From contig JADFXP010000009.1 in assembly GCA_015233465.1 (NCBI GenBank), forward strand, positions 44,883-108,882: DNA of 64,000 nucleotides, written 5' to 3'. Under the pieces are notes generated by a model that was not told the DNA's origin, did not search any database, and was given only the letters and a program-made list of their open reading frames with translations. This DNA is from Candidatus Magnetominusculus dajiuhuensis (GTDB lineage Bacteria; Nitrospirota; Thermodesulfovibrionia; Thermodesulfovibrionales; Magnetobacteriaceae). Made by a program: the position numbers and the translations under genes. This document shows positions 1 through 9,008 of the stretch, piece after piece; within the stretch, counting starts at the first letter, position 1; every line of letters begins with the position of its first letter.

Positions 1-22
1 AAGACTCTAAGGAGGAGATTTA

Positions 23-1621
23 ATGGAACAACAAGGTCAACATAGATCATTAATACTTAGGGGTATTGCCAAGACCTTAAATATAACAGGTGCTGCAGTT
101 GTTGCTTCATATGATCTAAGTATTGGAGCAACCAAGAAAATTGCTGGAGCTACAATAAATTCAAGCGTTGTGATAGGACAAGGTTTGGCTAAGGCTACAA
201 GGATAACAGGTTCTGGGATAGTAAATGCCGCAAAGGCTGCTGGTTCAACTTTCTCAACAGTTGCTGCAACTACAAAGCCAAAGAAGACAGAGACGAAATG
301 TAATTTTAAATTGAGTTCTTTTGTTTCATTGGGTGCTTATTTTAGAATGTTTGGCAGGGAAACCGATAAGATTCAGGCAAAGATAATGGATTATGAGACA
401 AAGATGCACCATATATATTCAGAAGTTGGAAATCAAACAACATCAGGTGCACCAATCGGCCCTGTTACAGCAGAGGCTATAGATCAAAAGATTCATCAAG
501 CAAGGGTTTATGAGGATGAAATCCAGAGATTAAAGGCGCAGCTTCTAGAATTAAAGGCCAAAGAGGAACAAGCAAAGGTGCAGCAGACAAAGAAAAAATC
601 TCAAGCCTCTGTAAAATCTACAAAGACACCGCTTGATCAGGTAGAGCGAAATATCAAGATTGCAATTCAAAAGGCATTGAGTTACGGAGTATTTGAGAGT
701 ACCTCTGATCGCGCGATATTTGAGAAGGTTGCAAATGATCTGCTTGAAAGCGAGATGGAGATAAAGATACTTGCAGCCACAGAGCTTGGAAAGATGGGTA
801 ATGCTTCAAGTGCTCCAGTGTTGATGGAGGCAATAAAATTTGATAATACATATTTAACGACTGAGATTATTAATTCATTGATAAATATTGGAGACGGTCG
901 GGCAGTGACCTTATTTAAGGCAAGGCTTAATGATAATAATTATAGGGTTAGGATGGGCTGTATAAGAGGCATTTATAAACTTGCGCCAGATAAAGAGGTG
1001 ATATCGTCTTTAGTTGACGCACTAAGAGATGATCATCATGAGGTAAGAAAAACAGCAGTGACGTTTCTTGGATGGAAGGATGATCTATCAGTTGTTCCTT
1101 CACTTGTGCAGTGTTTAAAGGATGAGGATGACAGGGTCAGGGCTGCTACAGTGTCTGCGCTGCTAAATTTTAAGGATCAGTCATCCGTTATGGCATTGAT
1201 AAAGGCACTCTCTGATAAGGTACTTGATATAAGAGAAAAAGCGCTTGATACGATAAAGGCTATTACAGGGGTAGATATTGTATTTGATGTCCAGTTATCT
1301 GGACAGTCTTTATATGATGAGATAAATAAATTAAGAGACTGGTGGTTAAAAGAGAGATTTGGAGATGCAGATATTAGATTTGATGATGACGAGGAACTCT
1401 CCAGTAAGGCTGGCGTAGAAGAGACAGAGACTCCTGCTGAAGGTGAAAATATCAATGAAGAACAAGCTGCTGAGTCTAAAGAAGAGAGTATTACAGTGAG
1501 CGCTCCAATTACTGACACAACTGAGAATAATATGGTAATTGAGGCAATAGGAAGCGCTGAAGAACCCTTAAAGGAATCGTCTGTTCAGTCAGTAAGTGAC
1601 ACTGTAGAAGAGGTAATTTAA
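23..1621 (+). CDS. HEAT-repeat / coiled-coil protein of unknown function
   Basis: A 532-residue protein starting at an ATG behind a strong AAGGAGGAG Shine-Dalgarno. Residues 1-85 are rich in Gly, Ala, Ser and Thr, with several short 'IGATKKIAGAT'-like repeats and no signal peptide. Roughly 110-215 is a charged coiled coil. About 225-425 contains HEAT/PBS-lyase-like helical repeats (for example 'DKEVISSLVDALRDDHHEV' followed by 'SVVPSLVQCLKDEDDRV'), usually a protein-protein scaffold. The C-terminal 90 residues are acidic and low in complexity. It leads a same-strand run with three coiled-coil genes and a STAS protein, so I infer a cytoplasmic scaffold or structural assembly. No enzymatic motif is visible. 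The domain assignment is firm; the role is unknown. Confidence 0.8.
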   Translation: MEQQGQHRSLILRGIAKTLNITGAAVVASYDLSIGATKKIAGATINSSVVIGQGLAKATRITGSGIVNAAKAAGSTFSTVAATTKPKKTETKCNFKLSSFVSLGAYFRMFGRETDKIQAKIMDYETKMHHIYSEVGNQTTSGAPIGPVTAEAIDQKIHQARVYEDEIQRLKAQLLELKAKEEQAKVQQTKKKSQASVKSTKTPLDQVERNIKIAIQKALSYGVFESTSDRAIFEKVANDLLESEMEIKILAATELGKMGNASSAPVLMEAIKFDNTYLTTEIINSLINIGDGRAVTLFKARLNDNNYRVRMGCIRGIYKLAPDKEVISSLVDALRDDHHEVRKTAVTFLGWKDDLSVVPSLVQCLKDEDDRVRAATVSALLNFKDQSSVMALIKALSDKVLDIREKALDTIKAITGVDIVFDVQLSGQSLYDEINKLRDWWLKERFGDADIRFDDDEELSSKAGVEETETPAEGENINEEQAAESKEESITVSAPITDTTENNMVIEAIGSAEEPLKESSVQSVSDTVEEVI

Positions 1622-1660
1622 AACATATTTACAGAAATATTATGATAGAGAGGCAGTTTT

Positions 1661-2311
1661 ATGCAATCAGAGACAAATAATGGCAGTACTCCACATATGA
1701 CTGAAGCAGAGTGGTCTGCTAAGAAGGCAGAATTTAAAAATAAGCTGTCTCGTTATAAAGATGTTGTGGGGTCTGAGGATGATGATAGTCTGATTGCCAA
1801 AAAAAGACAGCTGTTATTAGATATAGAAGGTCTTGAGCATGAAAATCATGAGTTAAACGGTCAGATAGCGCAGTTTCAGCAGGAGATAATCAATAAACGT
1901 ACAGAGGCAAGGAATATATTCAAGCGTTCTGATGATCTAAAAAACGCATTAGTAAGATTTTTTACAGAAGAAAATAATCTAATAAATGAGATAAAATTTC
2001 TTGAGGCTGAGCAGAAAAAATATAATACAGAATTTATAGCGATAACAGAGACATTGAGGGGACATATTTCCTCTCTAGGCGGGGTGGTAAAGGAGATTAA
2101 ATTTATTAAAGGCGAGATCCGCAGCCTGCGTGAGAAGATGTATTTGATGGAAATAGATGTAGCGACAAAGTATAATGATATAGATGGGTTGGATTCAAAG
2201 CTGATTTCTGCAAAAAAAGCGCTTATAGGGCTTCAAAGTAAGATGAAGGATGTTGAAAAAAAGGCAAAATTAATGTATTATACAAACAGATTGGAGGAGG
2301 CTTATGAGTGA
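1661..2311 (+). CDS. Coiled-coil protein, unknown function (first of three)
   Basis: A 216-residue protein made almost entirely of heptad-rich, charged helix (for example 'EIKFLEAEQKKYNTEF' and 'GEIRSLREKMYLMEIDV'). It has no signal peptide or membrane segment. It begins about 40 bases after the HEAT-repeat gene and its end overlaps the next coiled-coil gene by 8 bases, so translation is probably coupled. I do not recognise the family. It resembles the long-helix proteins that build cytoplasmic filaments or adaptors, but coiled coils are too degenerate to name a function. Confidence 0.75.
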   Translation: MQSETNNGSTPHMTEAEWSAKKAEFKNKLSRYKDVVGSEDDDSLIAKKRQLLLDIEGLEHENHELNGQIAQFQQEIINKRTEARNIFKRSDDLKNALVRFFTEENNLINEIKFLEAEQKKYNTEFIAITETLRGHISSLGGVVKEIKFIKGEIRSLREKMYLMEIDVATKYNDIDGLDSKLISAKKALIGLQSKMKDVEKKAKLMYYTNRLEEAYE

Positions 2312-3152
2312 TATATACGAAAAAAATGACGATTGGATAAGAAATATTCACAAAGGCCTGATAGATGTAGATGAGCGGATGAAAAGGTCTTTGGCTGAGG
2401 ATGCTGCAAATATTTCAAAAAACGGCACAATGCAAAAGACAACGCTTCCAGAAATTAAGGGTCTTGAACTTTTGATGGAGGGGATTTATACTGTAGATGT
2501 AGAAAGAACTATCTCAGATATGACTGAGATAATCAAAAATACTGAGTCGCAGTTAGACAAGGTTCTGACAATAAATTCTCATCTTGGCAAGGATTTAAAG
2601 GTTTCAAAAGAGATGATTGCTTATCTTAAAGGTGAAAATAAGAGATTAGCTGATAAGATAGAGCAGATGGAAGATGATATACCTCATAAACGTGAACTTC
2701 AAGCAGTGATTGATCAGTTGGTAGATGAAAGAAATAAGTCTCATAATATAATAAATGATTTTAGGCATAAGGCAGAACTGGCTCAGGTAAGGGAGGGAGA
2801 GGGTCAAAAACGTATTTATGATCTGATTGAGGAAACAAAAGACAATAAAGCCGAGATTGGGTATCTTGAGAATAAATTAAATGGTACGATTGAACAATTA
2901 GGCTCTGTTAAGAAAAAGGCAAGTATCTTATATAGTGAAAATATAGCTTATAAAGATAAGATTAATCGTCTTGAGGCACAGTTGAAAGAAAGTCTTGATG
3001 AGAGATATAAATTATTGAGAGAATTAAAGGATTCAAAGGCAACAATAGGCGAGATTAGATCGTCTCTGACTGCTGCAAAGCTCCAGTCAAAGAGGTATTT
3101 CTATGAAGCTTCTGATGAGAAAAAGGCTGAAGCCATTAGTTCAGGGAGTTGA
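2304..3152 (+). CDS. Coiled-coil protein, unknown function (second of three)
   Basis: A 282-residue protein whose ATG lies inside the end of the preceding gene, behind a GGAGGAGG Shine-Dalgarno. After about 75 residues of mixed sequence the rest is continuous coiled coil ('DKIEQMEDDIPHKRELQAV', 'EIGYLENKLNGTIEQL'). No membrane segment, signal peptide or catalytic motif is visible. The tight overlap with its neighbour suggests the proteins are made in fixed proportion and may associate. Function not recognised. Confidence 0.75.
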   Translation: MSDIYEKNDDWIRNIHKGLIDVDERMKRSLAEDAANISKNGTMQKTTLPEIKGLELLMEGIYTVDVERTISDMTEIIKNTESQLDKVLTINSHLGKDLKVSKEMIAYLKGENKRLADKIEQMEDDIPHKRELQAVIDQLVDERNKSHNIINDFRHKAELAQVREGEGQKRIYDLIEETKDNKAEIGYLENKLNGTIEQLGSVKKKASILYSENIAYKDKINRLEAQLKESLDERYKLLRELKDSKATIGEIRSSLTAAKLQSKRYFYEASDEKKAEAISSGS

Positions 3153-3169
3153 GGGAGTTTTAATTTGAA

Positions 3170-3691
3170 ATGAATGATTATTTAGAATTAAGCGCTATTG
3201 AAAATATGAAGCAATATCTAATAGATGAGCGGGAGGCTCTAAAGACTAGATATAATATGCTTAAGACTGAGATAAATAAATTAGATGACGACCTATCGGA
3301 AGCTAGGGCGTATATTGCGTCCTATGATAATAGAGAAAAGGATCATGCAGTTAATAGTGAAAAGCTCAAGACAAAAAAAGAACATTTGATTGAGCAGATT
3401 AATAATTCCCAGCAAAATATCAAGACTGTTAAGCAGGATATAGATAGAAGCACAGCCCTTAAAGATGCCTTACAGTCTGAATTAGCAGATGTTGTTGATC
3501 AAAAGGCGTTATCAATGGCAAGGTATGCAGATATTGAAGAAGGAATAAAGGCTGCTGCTATAGATAGAAAGGAAAAGATGCCAAATTTGAAAAATTATAA
3601 TGATACGCTTAGAAAGGCTCATCGGTTATTTAAAGAGGCTGAAAGCAGAATGGATATTTCAATTAAATTAAGACCAAGGAAATTATATTAG
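3170..3691 (+). CDS. Coiled-coil protein, unknown function (third of three)
   Basis: A 173-residue helical, charged protein beginning 17 bases after the previous gene with only a weak ribosome-binding site, which fits translation by coupling. Most of it predicts as coiled coil ('EINKLDDDLSEARAYIASY', 'DALQSELADVVDQKALSM'). The C-terminus is basic ('SIKLRPRKLY'). It completes a run of three adjacent coiled-coil genes that look related in composition; whether they are paralogues would need alignment. Function unknown. Confidence 0.72.
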   Translation: MNDYLELSAIENMKQYLIDEREALKTRYNMLKTEINKLDDDLSEARAYIASYDNREKDHAVNSEKLKTKKEHLIEQINNSQQNIKTVKQDIDRSTALKDALQSELADVVDQKALSMARYADIEEGIKAAAIDRKEKMPNLKNYNDTLRKAHRLFKEAESRMDISIKLRPRKLY

Positions 3692-3748
3692 AAATTATTG
3701 ATGTTATGTTAATATAGATAATTATTATATAAAGATGGAGGGTGGATT

Positions 3749-4054
3749 ATGGCAATAACTTCAAAAGTAACGGATGGTAACAGCGCAGTTTTGCAGATAA
3801 GCGGACGTTTTGATATTAATGATTTTGAGAATTTTAGCGAGACTTCAAAGACATTAATCAATAAAGGTGTAAAAAAATACATCGTTGACCTTTCTGAAAC
3901 GGAGTATTTGGATTCTTCAGCTTTGGGAATGCTGCTATTGCTGCGTGAGCGTGTTGGCGGAGATGAGGCAGATATTACCATAGTTAATGCAAGTTCTGAG
4001 GTCAAAAAGATTCTTACAATTTCAAATTTTCAGAGATTATTTAAACTTGAATAG
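3749..4054 (+). CDS. STAS-domain anti-sigma factor antagonist-like protein
   Basis: A 101-residue single STAS domain of the SpoIIAA/RsbV type. The hallmark segment 'VDLSETEYLDSSALGMLLL' carries the serine that is phosphorylated by a partner kinase in this family. The start is an ATG behind GGAGGG. Family knowledge: such proteins switch partners with an anti-sigma factor or serine kinase. No RsbW-type kinase or PP2C phosphatase is visible in the window, so the partner is elsewhere or the protein does another job, perhaps in the preceding coiled-coil cluster, whose orientation it shares. Confidence 0.88.
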   Translation: MAITSKVTDGNSAVLQISGRFDINDFENFSETSKTLINKGVKKYIVDLSETEYLDSSALGMLLLLRERVGGDEADITIVNASSEVKKILTISNFQRLFKLE

Positions 4055-4428
4055 AATTATCAGTATTTAAATTTGTTTGAAAGACTATAAACATCTCTGA
4101 CTTGTTTTGAATATGATATAGGGGGATTGATAAGAATATATCATATTGTAAGATATAAAAGTAACGCAATCGTTTTAATTATTTATTAACTATTAATAAA
4201 TGATTTTAATATATAACTCTTTTCAAATAATTGATGCCTGATAAACTGAAAGAGGATAGACTTGTATCTTTGAATAAACAAATATTTGTATTTGTAATTA
4301 ATAAAATCCTCTAATATTAAAAGTCTTTTCTTTATGCTATAATAATAATAAAATAGAGGGTCTGTTTATTCCGCTATATTTTATAACTTCGACATAATAT
4401 TGTTGCAGTTTTACATGGAGATGTTTAT
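4055..4428. other. Intergenic region with an 11-bp inverted repeat
   Basis: About 370 bases without a gene. It holds a perfect 11-bp inverted repeat (AATATGATATA at 4110-4120 and its complement at 4137-4147, 16-base loop) soon after the STAS gene. No T-tract follows it, so it is a weak candidate for an intrinsic terminator and could be an operator or an RNA hairpin. A TATAAT-like box near 4336 is a possible -10 element for the HD-GYP gene, without a clear -35. Nothing else recognised. Confidence 0.4.
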
Positions 4429-5658
4429 ATGAGAGAAAAAATACCTATTGAATCTTTGACTTTAGGTATGTATGTAGATGGTTTTGATAAGTCTTGGTTT
4501 ACCACTCCTTTTTTAAAACATAAATTCCTTGTTAAGACAACTGAACAGATTGAAAGACTCAAAAACTCTGGGGTTAAGACACTTTTTATTGAAACTAGCA
4601 AGGGAATAAAGATAATTTCAGGGGATCAAGATGATGAAATAAATATTGTTGAACAGCCTCAAATTATTGATGATACACCAAAAGATGCTAAAGTTAAGAC
4701 CGATTTTAAGCACTATAATGAATTAAAAGAGACACTTTTTGAGATTGATAGAAATGTTTTTACAAAGGGGAGCAAGATAGATTTTGAGTTGACAAGAAAG
4801 ATGGGGCTTGAGATTGAAACAATCGCGCCTTATGAAGATACCGAAATAGAAATAGATGAAAATATCATGTCTGCTAAAAATGAGCTTCTTATTAGAAGAA
4901 AGGACATTGAGAAATATAGAAAATATCTTGAAAAAATATTCAATCAGCGTAAAAATGATGAGGAATCTATAAATTTTAATAGCACAATTGTTAGAGAGAA
5001 TTCAAAGATAGCAATCAAAGAGATATTTGATGATCCAAGAAATTCACATACTATAGATAAAAGCAGCAAGATAGTTCTTCAAATATTAAATGGTATATTA
5101 GATAATTCCCTTGCAGTATCAAGTCTTTTATCAGTAAATAAATTTGACTATTACCTTTATACTCATTCTGTAAACGTATGTGTTTTATCAATTGGTATAG
5201 CCTTAAATCTGGGAATTAAAGACACTGCTGCTTTATTTCAACTTGCAATGGGGGCATTGCTGCATGATATTGGAAAGAGTACGATTTCTTCAGATATTTT
5301 AAATCGTCCTACCTCTCGGTTATCTGAACTTGAGTTATCAATATTTAAACAGCACGTTTCTGAGAGTGAAAATCTATTAAGATTGTTTGCTGATGTGCCA
5401 GAAGGCGTGTTTCCAGCAATAACTGAGCATCATGAAAAACTCTCTGGTAAGGGGTATCCTCGTGGATTAAAGGAAAATGAACTGCATATATCAGGCAAGA
5501 TTGTAGCGTTAGTAAATTATTATGATGATCTGACAACAGAGCGTCCATACAAAAAAATTGTTAAGCCTTATGAGGCTCTTTCAATGATTCAAGAGCAATC
5601 TGATCATTATGACAAGCGGATATTCAGCGAGTTGATAAAACTGCTCGGCAGGACATAA
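4429..5658 (+). CDS. HD-GYP cyclic-di-GMP phosphodiesterase
   Basis: 409 residues. The N-terminal 100 or so residues fit the DUF3391 module that often precedes HD-GYP. The C-terminal HD-GYP domain has its signatures: 'LLHDIGKS' (HD metal pair) and 'HHEKLSGKGYP' (the GYP motif region), plus further conserved histidines in 'THSVNVCVLSIG' and 'FKQHVSESE'. The family hydrolyses cyclic di-GMP to pGpG or GMP. The stop overlaps the ATG of the histidine kinase downstream (TAATG), so the two are probably co-translated. The window also encodes a GGDEF cyclase at 19.7 kb that could make the substrate. Confidence 0.93.
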   Translation: MREKIPIESLTLGMYVDGFDKSWFTTPFLKHKFLVKTTEQIERLKNSGVKTLFIETSKGIKIISGDQDDEINIVEQPQIIDDTPKDAKVKTDFKHYNELKETLFEIDRNVFTKGSKIDFELTRKMGLEIETIAPYEDTEIEIDENIMSAKNELLIRRKDIEKYRKYLEKIFNQRKNDEESINFNSTIVRENSKIAIKEIFDDPRNSHTIDKSSKIVLQILNGILDNSLAVSSLLSVNKFDYYLYTHSVNVCVLSIGIALNLGIKDTAALFQLAMGALLHDIGKSTISSDILNRPTSRLSELELSIFKQHVSESENLLRLFADVPEGVFPAITEHHEKLSGKGYPRGLKENELHISGKIVALVNYYDDLTTERPYKKIVKPYEALSMIQEQSDHYDKRIFSELIKLLGRT

Positions 5659-6896
5659 TGACTATTGTCAAAAAGATTATTCTTCTTTGTTTATCTTCCA
5701 TATTAGCCGCAGTTTTAGGTATAGATATTTATATATATTGTTTAAACTGGCAGCCTTCTTTTATAAATTTATTGATTTTATCCTTGATTATATTATTGAT
5801 AGAATCAATAATCGTATTTTACTTAGCAAGACAGATCATGATTGGGATAAAAAATCTAACATCTACTTTTGATGATATTTATCAAGGGAAATTAGAAATA
5901 GAAGTATTAAGCCGTAAAGATGATGAGACATTTGAGATCGCAATGTTAATAAACCATTTGCGGTGCAATTTAATAGAATGCAGGGCTCAAATGGCTCAAA
6001 ATACAAGTAGTCTTCAAGTAACAAATCAGAGGATGTTAAATGAGATTGTGCAGCGCAAGCGAGTAGAAAATGAACTTGTACAGCATAAAAATCATCTTGA
6101 GGAATTAGTTAAGGATGCAACATTGGAACTTCAAGGTACACTTGAGATGCTAAAGCAAGAGATTGCTGAGCGAAAACTCTCACAAGAAAGACAGGCTCGG
6201 ATGTTGATTGACCTTGAGGCAGTAAATCAGGAGTTAAATGATTTTGCTTATATAATATCGCATGATTTGAAGGCTCCTCTAAGATCTATTGGGTCGCTTG
6301 TAGATTGGATAATCAATGATTATTCAGATAAACTTGATCAAGAGGGCAAAAATTATATGTCGCTTTTGGTTAAAAGGGTTAGAAGGATGCACAGTTTGAT
6401 AGAAAGTTTGCTTGGATATTCTGTTTTAGGCAGGTTTGTAGATAAGATGGTAGATACGGATATATCCCAAACGGTTATGGATGTAATAGAAGAACTAAAT
6501 GTGCCTTCTCATATTCAAATCTCAATTATTGATAAACTGCCGATATTGACCTTTGAAAAGGATTTAATGAGACAGATTTTTTATCATTTAATTGGAAATG
6601 CTATAAAATTTATTGATAAAGAAAAGGGTGAGATAAAAATAACTTGTAAAGAAGACCAAAATACATGGATATTTAATGTAGAAGATAATGGTATAGGGAT
6701 AGAAGAAAAATATTTTGATAAGATTTTTCAGATATTTCAGACCCTTACATCAAGAGATGAATTTGAAAGCAATGGAATTGGACTTACGATAGTAAAAAAG
6801 ATTGTAGAGATGTACGGCGGAAGCCTGTGGGTAACATCTACGTTAAATATTGGAAGCAAATTTTCATTTACCCTCCCTAAAAACATAAATCAATAA
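5658..6896 (+). CDS. Membrane sensor histidine kinase
   Basis: 412 residues. Two hydrophobic helices near residues 8-28 and 34-57 are followed by a HAMP-like linker and a coiled coil. The phospho-accepting H-box is 'ISHDLKAPLRSIGSL'. The ATP-binding domain shows the N-box ('GNAIKF'), G1 ('DNGIGI') and G2 ('GIGLTIVKKIVEMYGG'). There is hardly any periplasmic loop, so it probably senses within the membrane or through its coiled coil. Its ATG overlaps the HD-GYP stop. No cognate response regulator gene adjoins; the REC-GGDEF protein at 19.7 kb is one candidate. Confidence 0.92.
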   Translation: MTIVKKIILLCLSSILAAVLGIDIYIYCLNWQPSFINLLILSLIILLIESIIVFYLARQIMIGIKNLTSTFDDIYQGKLEIEVLSRKDDETFEIAMLINHLRCNLIECRAQMAQNTSSLQVTNQRMLNEIVQRKRVENELVQHKNHLEELVKDATLELQGTLEMLKQEIAERKLSQERQARMLIDLEAVNQELNDFAYIISHDLKAPLRSIGSLVDWIINDYSDKLDQEGKNYMSLLVKRVRRMHSLIESLLGYSVLGRFVDKMVDTDISQTVMDVIEELNVPSHIQISIIDKLPILTFEKDLMRQIFYHLIGNAIKFIDKEKGEIKITCKEDQNTWIFNVEDNGIGIEEKYFDKIFQIFQTLTSRDEFESNGIGLTIVKKIVEMYGGSLWVTSTLNIGSKFSFTLPKNINQ

Positions 6897-6938
6897 AAAA
6901 GATCTCCACACAACCTAAAAATAACTAAATGTTTTTAT

Positions 6939-6998
6939 AATGGGTTCAAAGGGACGAGTCCCTTTGCAGGGATTTTTAAGGGGCAGAGCCCCTTAAAG
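6939..6998 (+). repeat. Dispersed family A palindromic repeat, copy 1
   Basis: A 60-base element with two imperfect hairpins: 'aagggacgagtccctttg' and 'aaggggcagagcccctt', preceded by 'tgggttc'. The same architecture recurs near 23.9, 33.5, 37.4, 40.1, 42.4, 54.2, 57.4 and 63.7 kb. It lies between the histidine kinase and the HDOD gene and could act as a terminator or processing signal. Confidence 0.85.
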
Positions 6999-7125
6999 TA
7001 AAGTTTATGCAGAGCTCTTATAAATTTTTTCTCTGCGTCTAAGCGGTGAAAAATCTTTTCTTTTTTTTATTCAAAGAGTTATACTGAAATTGTATAGTAG
7101 TAAATTACATTTTATGGGGGGCTTT

Positions 7126-8007
7126 ATGGATAATTCATTAATATTACAAGAGGCTAACAAGATAGTCGCTGCCGTCGGAATACCAACAATGCCTGCGATA
7201 GTTGCAAAGATCACAAATGAGGCAAGAAAACCAAATCCTAATTTTGCAGTAATTGCTGAGATGATTAAGGAAGACATTGGACTTTCAGCAAAGGTGTTAA
7301 AACTGGCAAATTCTGCAATGTTTGGCGCAGGAAAGGTTGATTCTGTTGCGCGCGCATTAATGATTATGGGATTTGGGGTTTTTTATAATGTAATTTTATC
7401 AACTGCAATCACAGAATCTTTAAAGAAATTCAAGCTGCCTCAGGCAACATTTAAGGAGTTTTGGGAGCACAGCATGTTTATGGCAATGACCTGTGCTCTG
7501 ATTACAAAGAGATTATCAGCTTCAGATATAGGAATTGTTTCAGAGGATAAGGCATATACAGCAGGACTATTTCATGATTGCGGAATACCTTTAATAATAA
7601 TGAGACATGGTGACACAGAGGATTTATATCGTTATGGTCAGACAGACTATTCAAATATCATGCTTGGTGAGGATGATTTAATAAGCACTAATCATTGCGC
7701 ATTAGGCGGTCTGGTAGCAAAGTCATGGAAATTGGATACATTTGTGATTTCATGTATTCAGCTGCATCATAATCCTCCTAAGTCTATTAAAGATGATTCA
7801 GTTAGATTGATGAACGTGATTTTGACGCTTGCTGAGTGTTTTTATAGCGAGCATTTTACAACCTTTAAGGATATAAAAAATTACGACGAAGCGGGTCTTA
7901 TTAAAAATATTACCACAGGGCTTGATATGGCAATTGAGGAGTATCAAGATCTAAGGGATGAGGTAGCAGATAAGATAGTAAAGGCTATTGCAGATAGTTC
8001 GTTATAG
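7126..8007 (+). CDS. HDOD-domain signalling protein
   Basis: About 293 residues from the ATG at 7126, chosen because GGGGGG lies 5 bases upstream; earlier in-frame TTG (7090) and ATG (7114) codons have no ribosome-binding site. The protein is an HDOD domain ('GIPTMPAIVAKITNEARKP', 'DIGLSAKVLKLANSAMFG'), a catalytically degenerate relative of HD phosphohydrolases. 'LFHDCGIPLIIM' retains an HD-like pair. HDOD proteins usually work in signalling, motility or biofilm control. It overlaps the following GspF-like gene by 20 bases. Confidence 0.9.
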   Translation: MDNSLILQEANKIVAAVGIPTMPAIVAKITNEARKPNPNFAVIAEMIKEDIGLSAKVLKLANSAMFGAGKVDSVARALMIMGFGVFYNVILSTAITESLKKFKLPQATFKEFWEHSMFMAMTCALITKRLSASDIGIVSEDKAYTAGLFHDCGIPLIIMRHGDTEDLYRYGQTDYSNIMLGEDDLISTNHCALGGLVAKSWKLDTFVISCIQLHHNPPKSIKDDSVRLMNVILTLAECFYSEHFTTFKDIKNYDEAGLIKNITTGLDMAIEEYQDLRDEVADKIVKAIADSSL

Positions 8008-8989
8008 CGGCAAGGGTTTGTTACTTAATATAAATACAACCGTCACTTTTTTTAGTGAATTGTCCTCACTTTATTCAAGCGGGATTCCACTGACGCAATC
8101 TCTGACGATGCTGATAAAGACGATAAAGTCTAAAGAGATTAATACTGCGTTAGTAAATGCACATGCAAAGATAGAGAGTGGTCAAAAACTCGCAGAGTCT
8201 TTATATTCAGAGGGACTTTTAAACACCCTTCATTATAATCTAATAATCCTTGGCGAGCAAACTGGAACGCTTGATGTAATCCTAAAAAATATCGTTAAAG
8301 AGGCAGAGGAACGTCAGTCTTTATATAGAAGTATCATATCAAAACTTATCTATCCATCCATAATGATCTTGACATCAATTGCAATAATTCCCCTTCCAGA
8401 GGCGTTTAAAGAAAACGGCTCATATCTTCGGTCAGCCATAGTTCCAATGATAATACTTTTAATGATAGTTGGGGGAGCTTATTATATTTATAAAAATTAC
8501 AGTGAAGATGATGGATTTAGAAGGGGCTGGGATAGATTTATAATAAGGATTCCGTATATAGGGGGTATAATAGAAACCCTTGCATGGATAAGATTTTGTA
8601 CGGCATTTTCGATTTGTATAGGTTCAGGATTAGATATAATAAATACCGCAGAGTTGTCATGTAAATCACTTGGCAATAGAGCCTTGGAATCGCAGACGAT
8701 ATACATTAAAAGGGCGATGATTCTGGGGAAGGGATTAAGCGCGTTTTTGGCAGAGATAACATCTGTGCCGTCTATAATTATTGAAATGGCAGAGATTGGG
8801 GAGCATTCTGGAACTCTGCAAGAGTCTATGGGCAGGGCTGGGACTTACCTAAAAGACAAGGTAACGCATAAATTATCGGTTCTAAATGTGGTATTGCCAA
8901 TAGTAATATCTCTAATTATTGCAGGTTTTATTGGATATTCTGTAATTAAATTTTATATGGGTTATTTTAAGATGCTTAATTCTTATTAG
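7988..8989 (+). CDS. Type II secretion / type IV pilus platform protein (GspF/PilC family)
   Basis: About 333 residues with two T2SF repeats. The first starts with 'FFSELSSLYSSGIPLTQSL', the second with 'WIRFCTAFSICIGSGLDII'; each is followed by transmembrane helices, and the C-terminus is hydrophobic. Family members form the inner-membrane platform that works with a GspE/PilB ATPase. This one is shorter than the usual 400 residues because the N-terminal extension is missing. The start is uncertain: TTG at 7988 (overlapping the HDOD gene) or TTG at 8018. No ATPase, pseudopilin or secretin gene is nearby, which makes it an orphan. Confidence 0.88.
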   Translation: MQIVRYSGKGLLLNINTTVTFFSELSSLYSSGIPLTQSLTMLIKTIKSKEINTALVNAHAKIESGQKLAESLYSEGLLNTLHYNLIILGEQTGTLDVILKNIVKEAEERQSLYRSIISKLIYPSIMILTSIAIIPLPEAFKENGSYLRSAIVPMIILLMIVGGAYYIYKNYSEDDGFRRGWDRFIIRIPYIGGIIETLAWIRFCTAFSICIGSGLDIINTAELSCKSLGNRALESQTIYIKRAMILGKGLSAFLAEITSVPSIIIEMAEIGEHSGTLQESMGRAGTYLKDKVTHKLSVLNVVLPIVISLIIAGFIGYSVIKFYMGYFKMLNSY

Positions 8990-9008
8990 AGATTAGGGAG
9001 GGATTTTT

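Noticed and set aside
1177..1518. Minus-strand 113-codon frame within the HEAT gene
   Set aside because: Serine-rich antisense shadow of a well-supported coding gene, with no ribosome-binding site.
23..4054. Magnetosome gene cluster
   Set aside because: Coiled-coil proteins and FeoB recall magnetotactic Nitrospirota, but no MamA, MamK, MamP, MamQ or similar protein is visible, so this is not supported.
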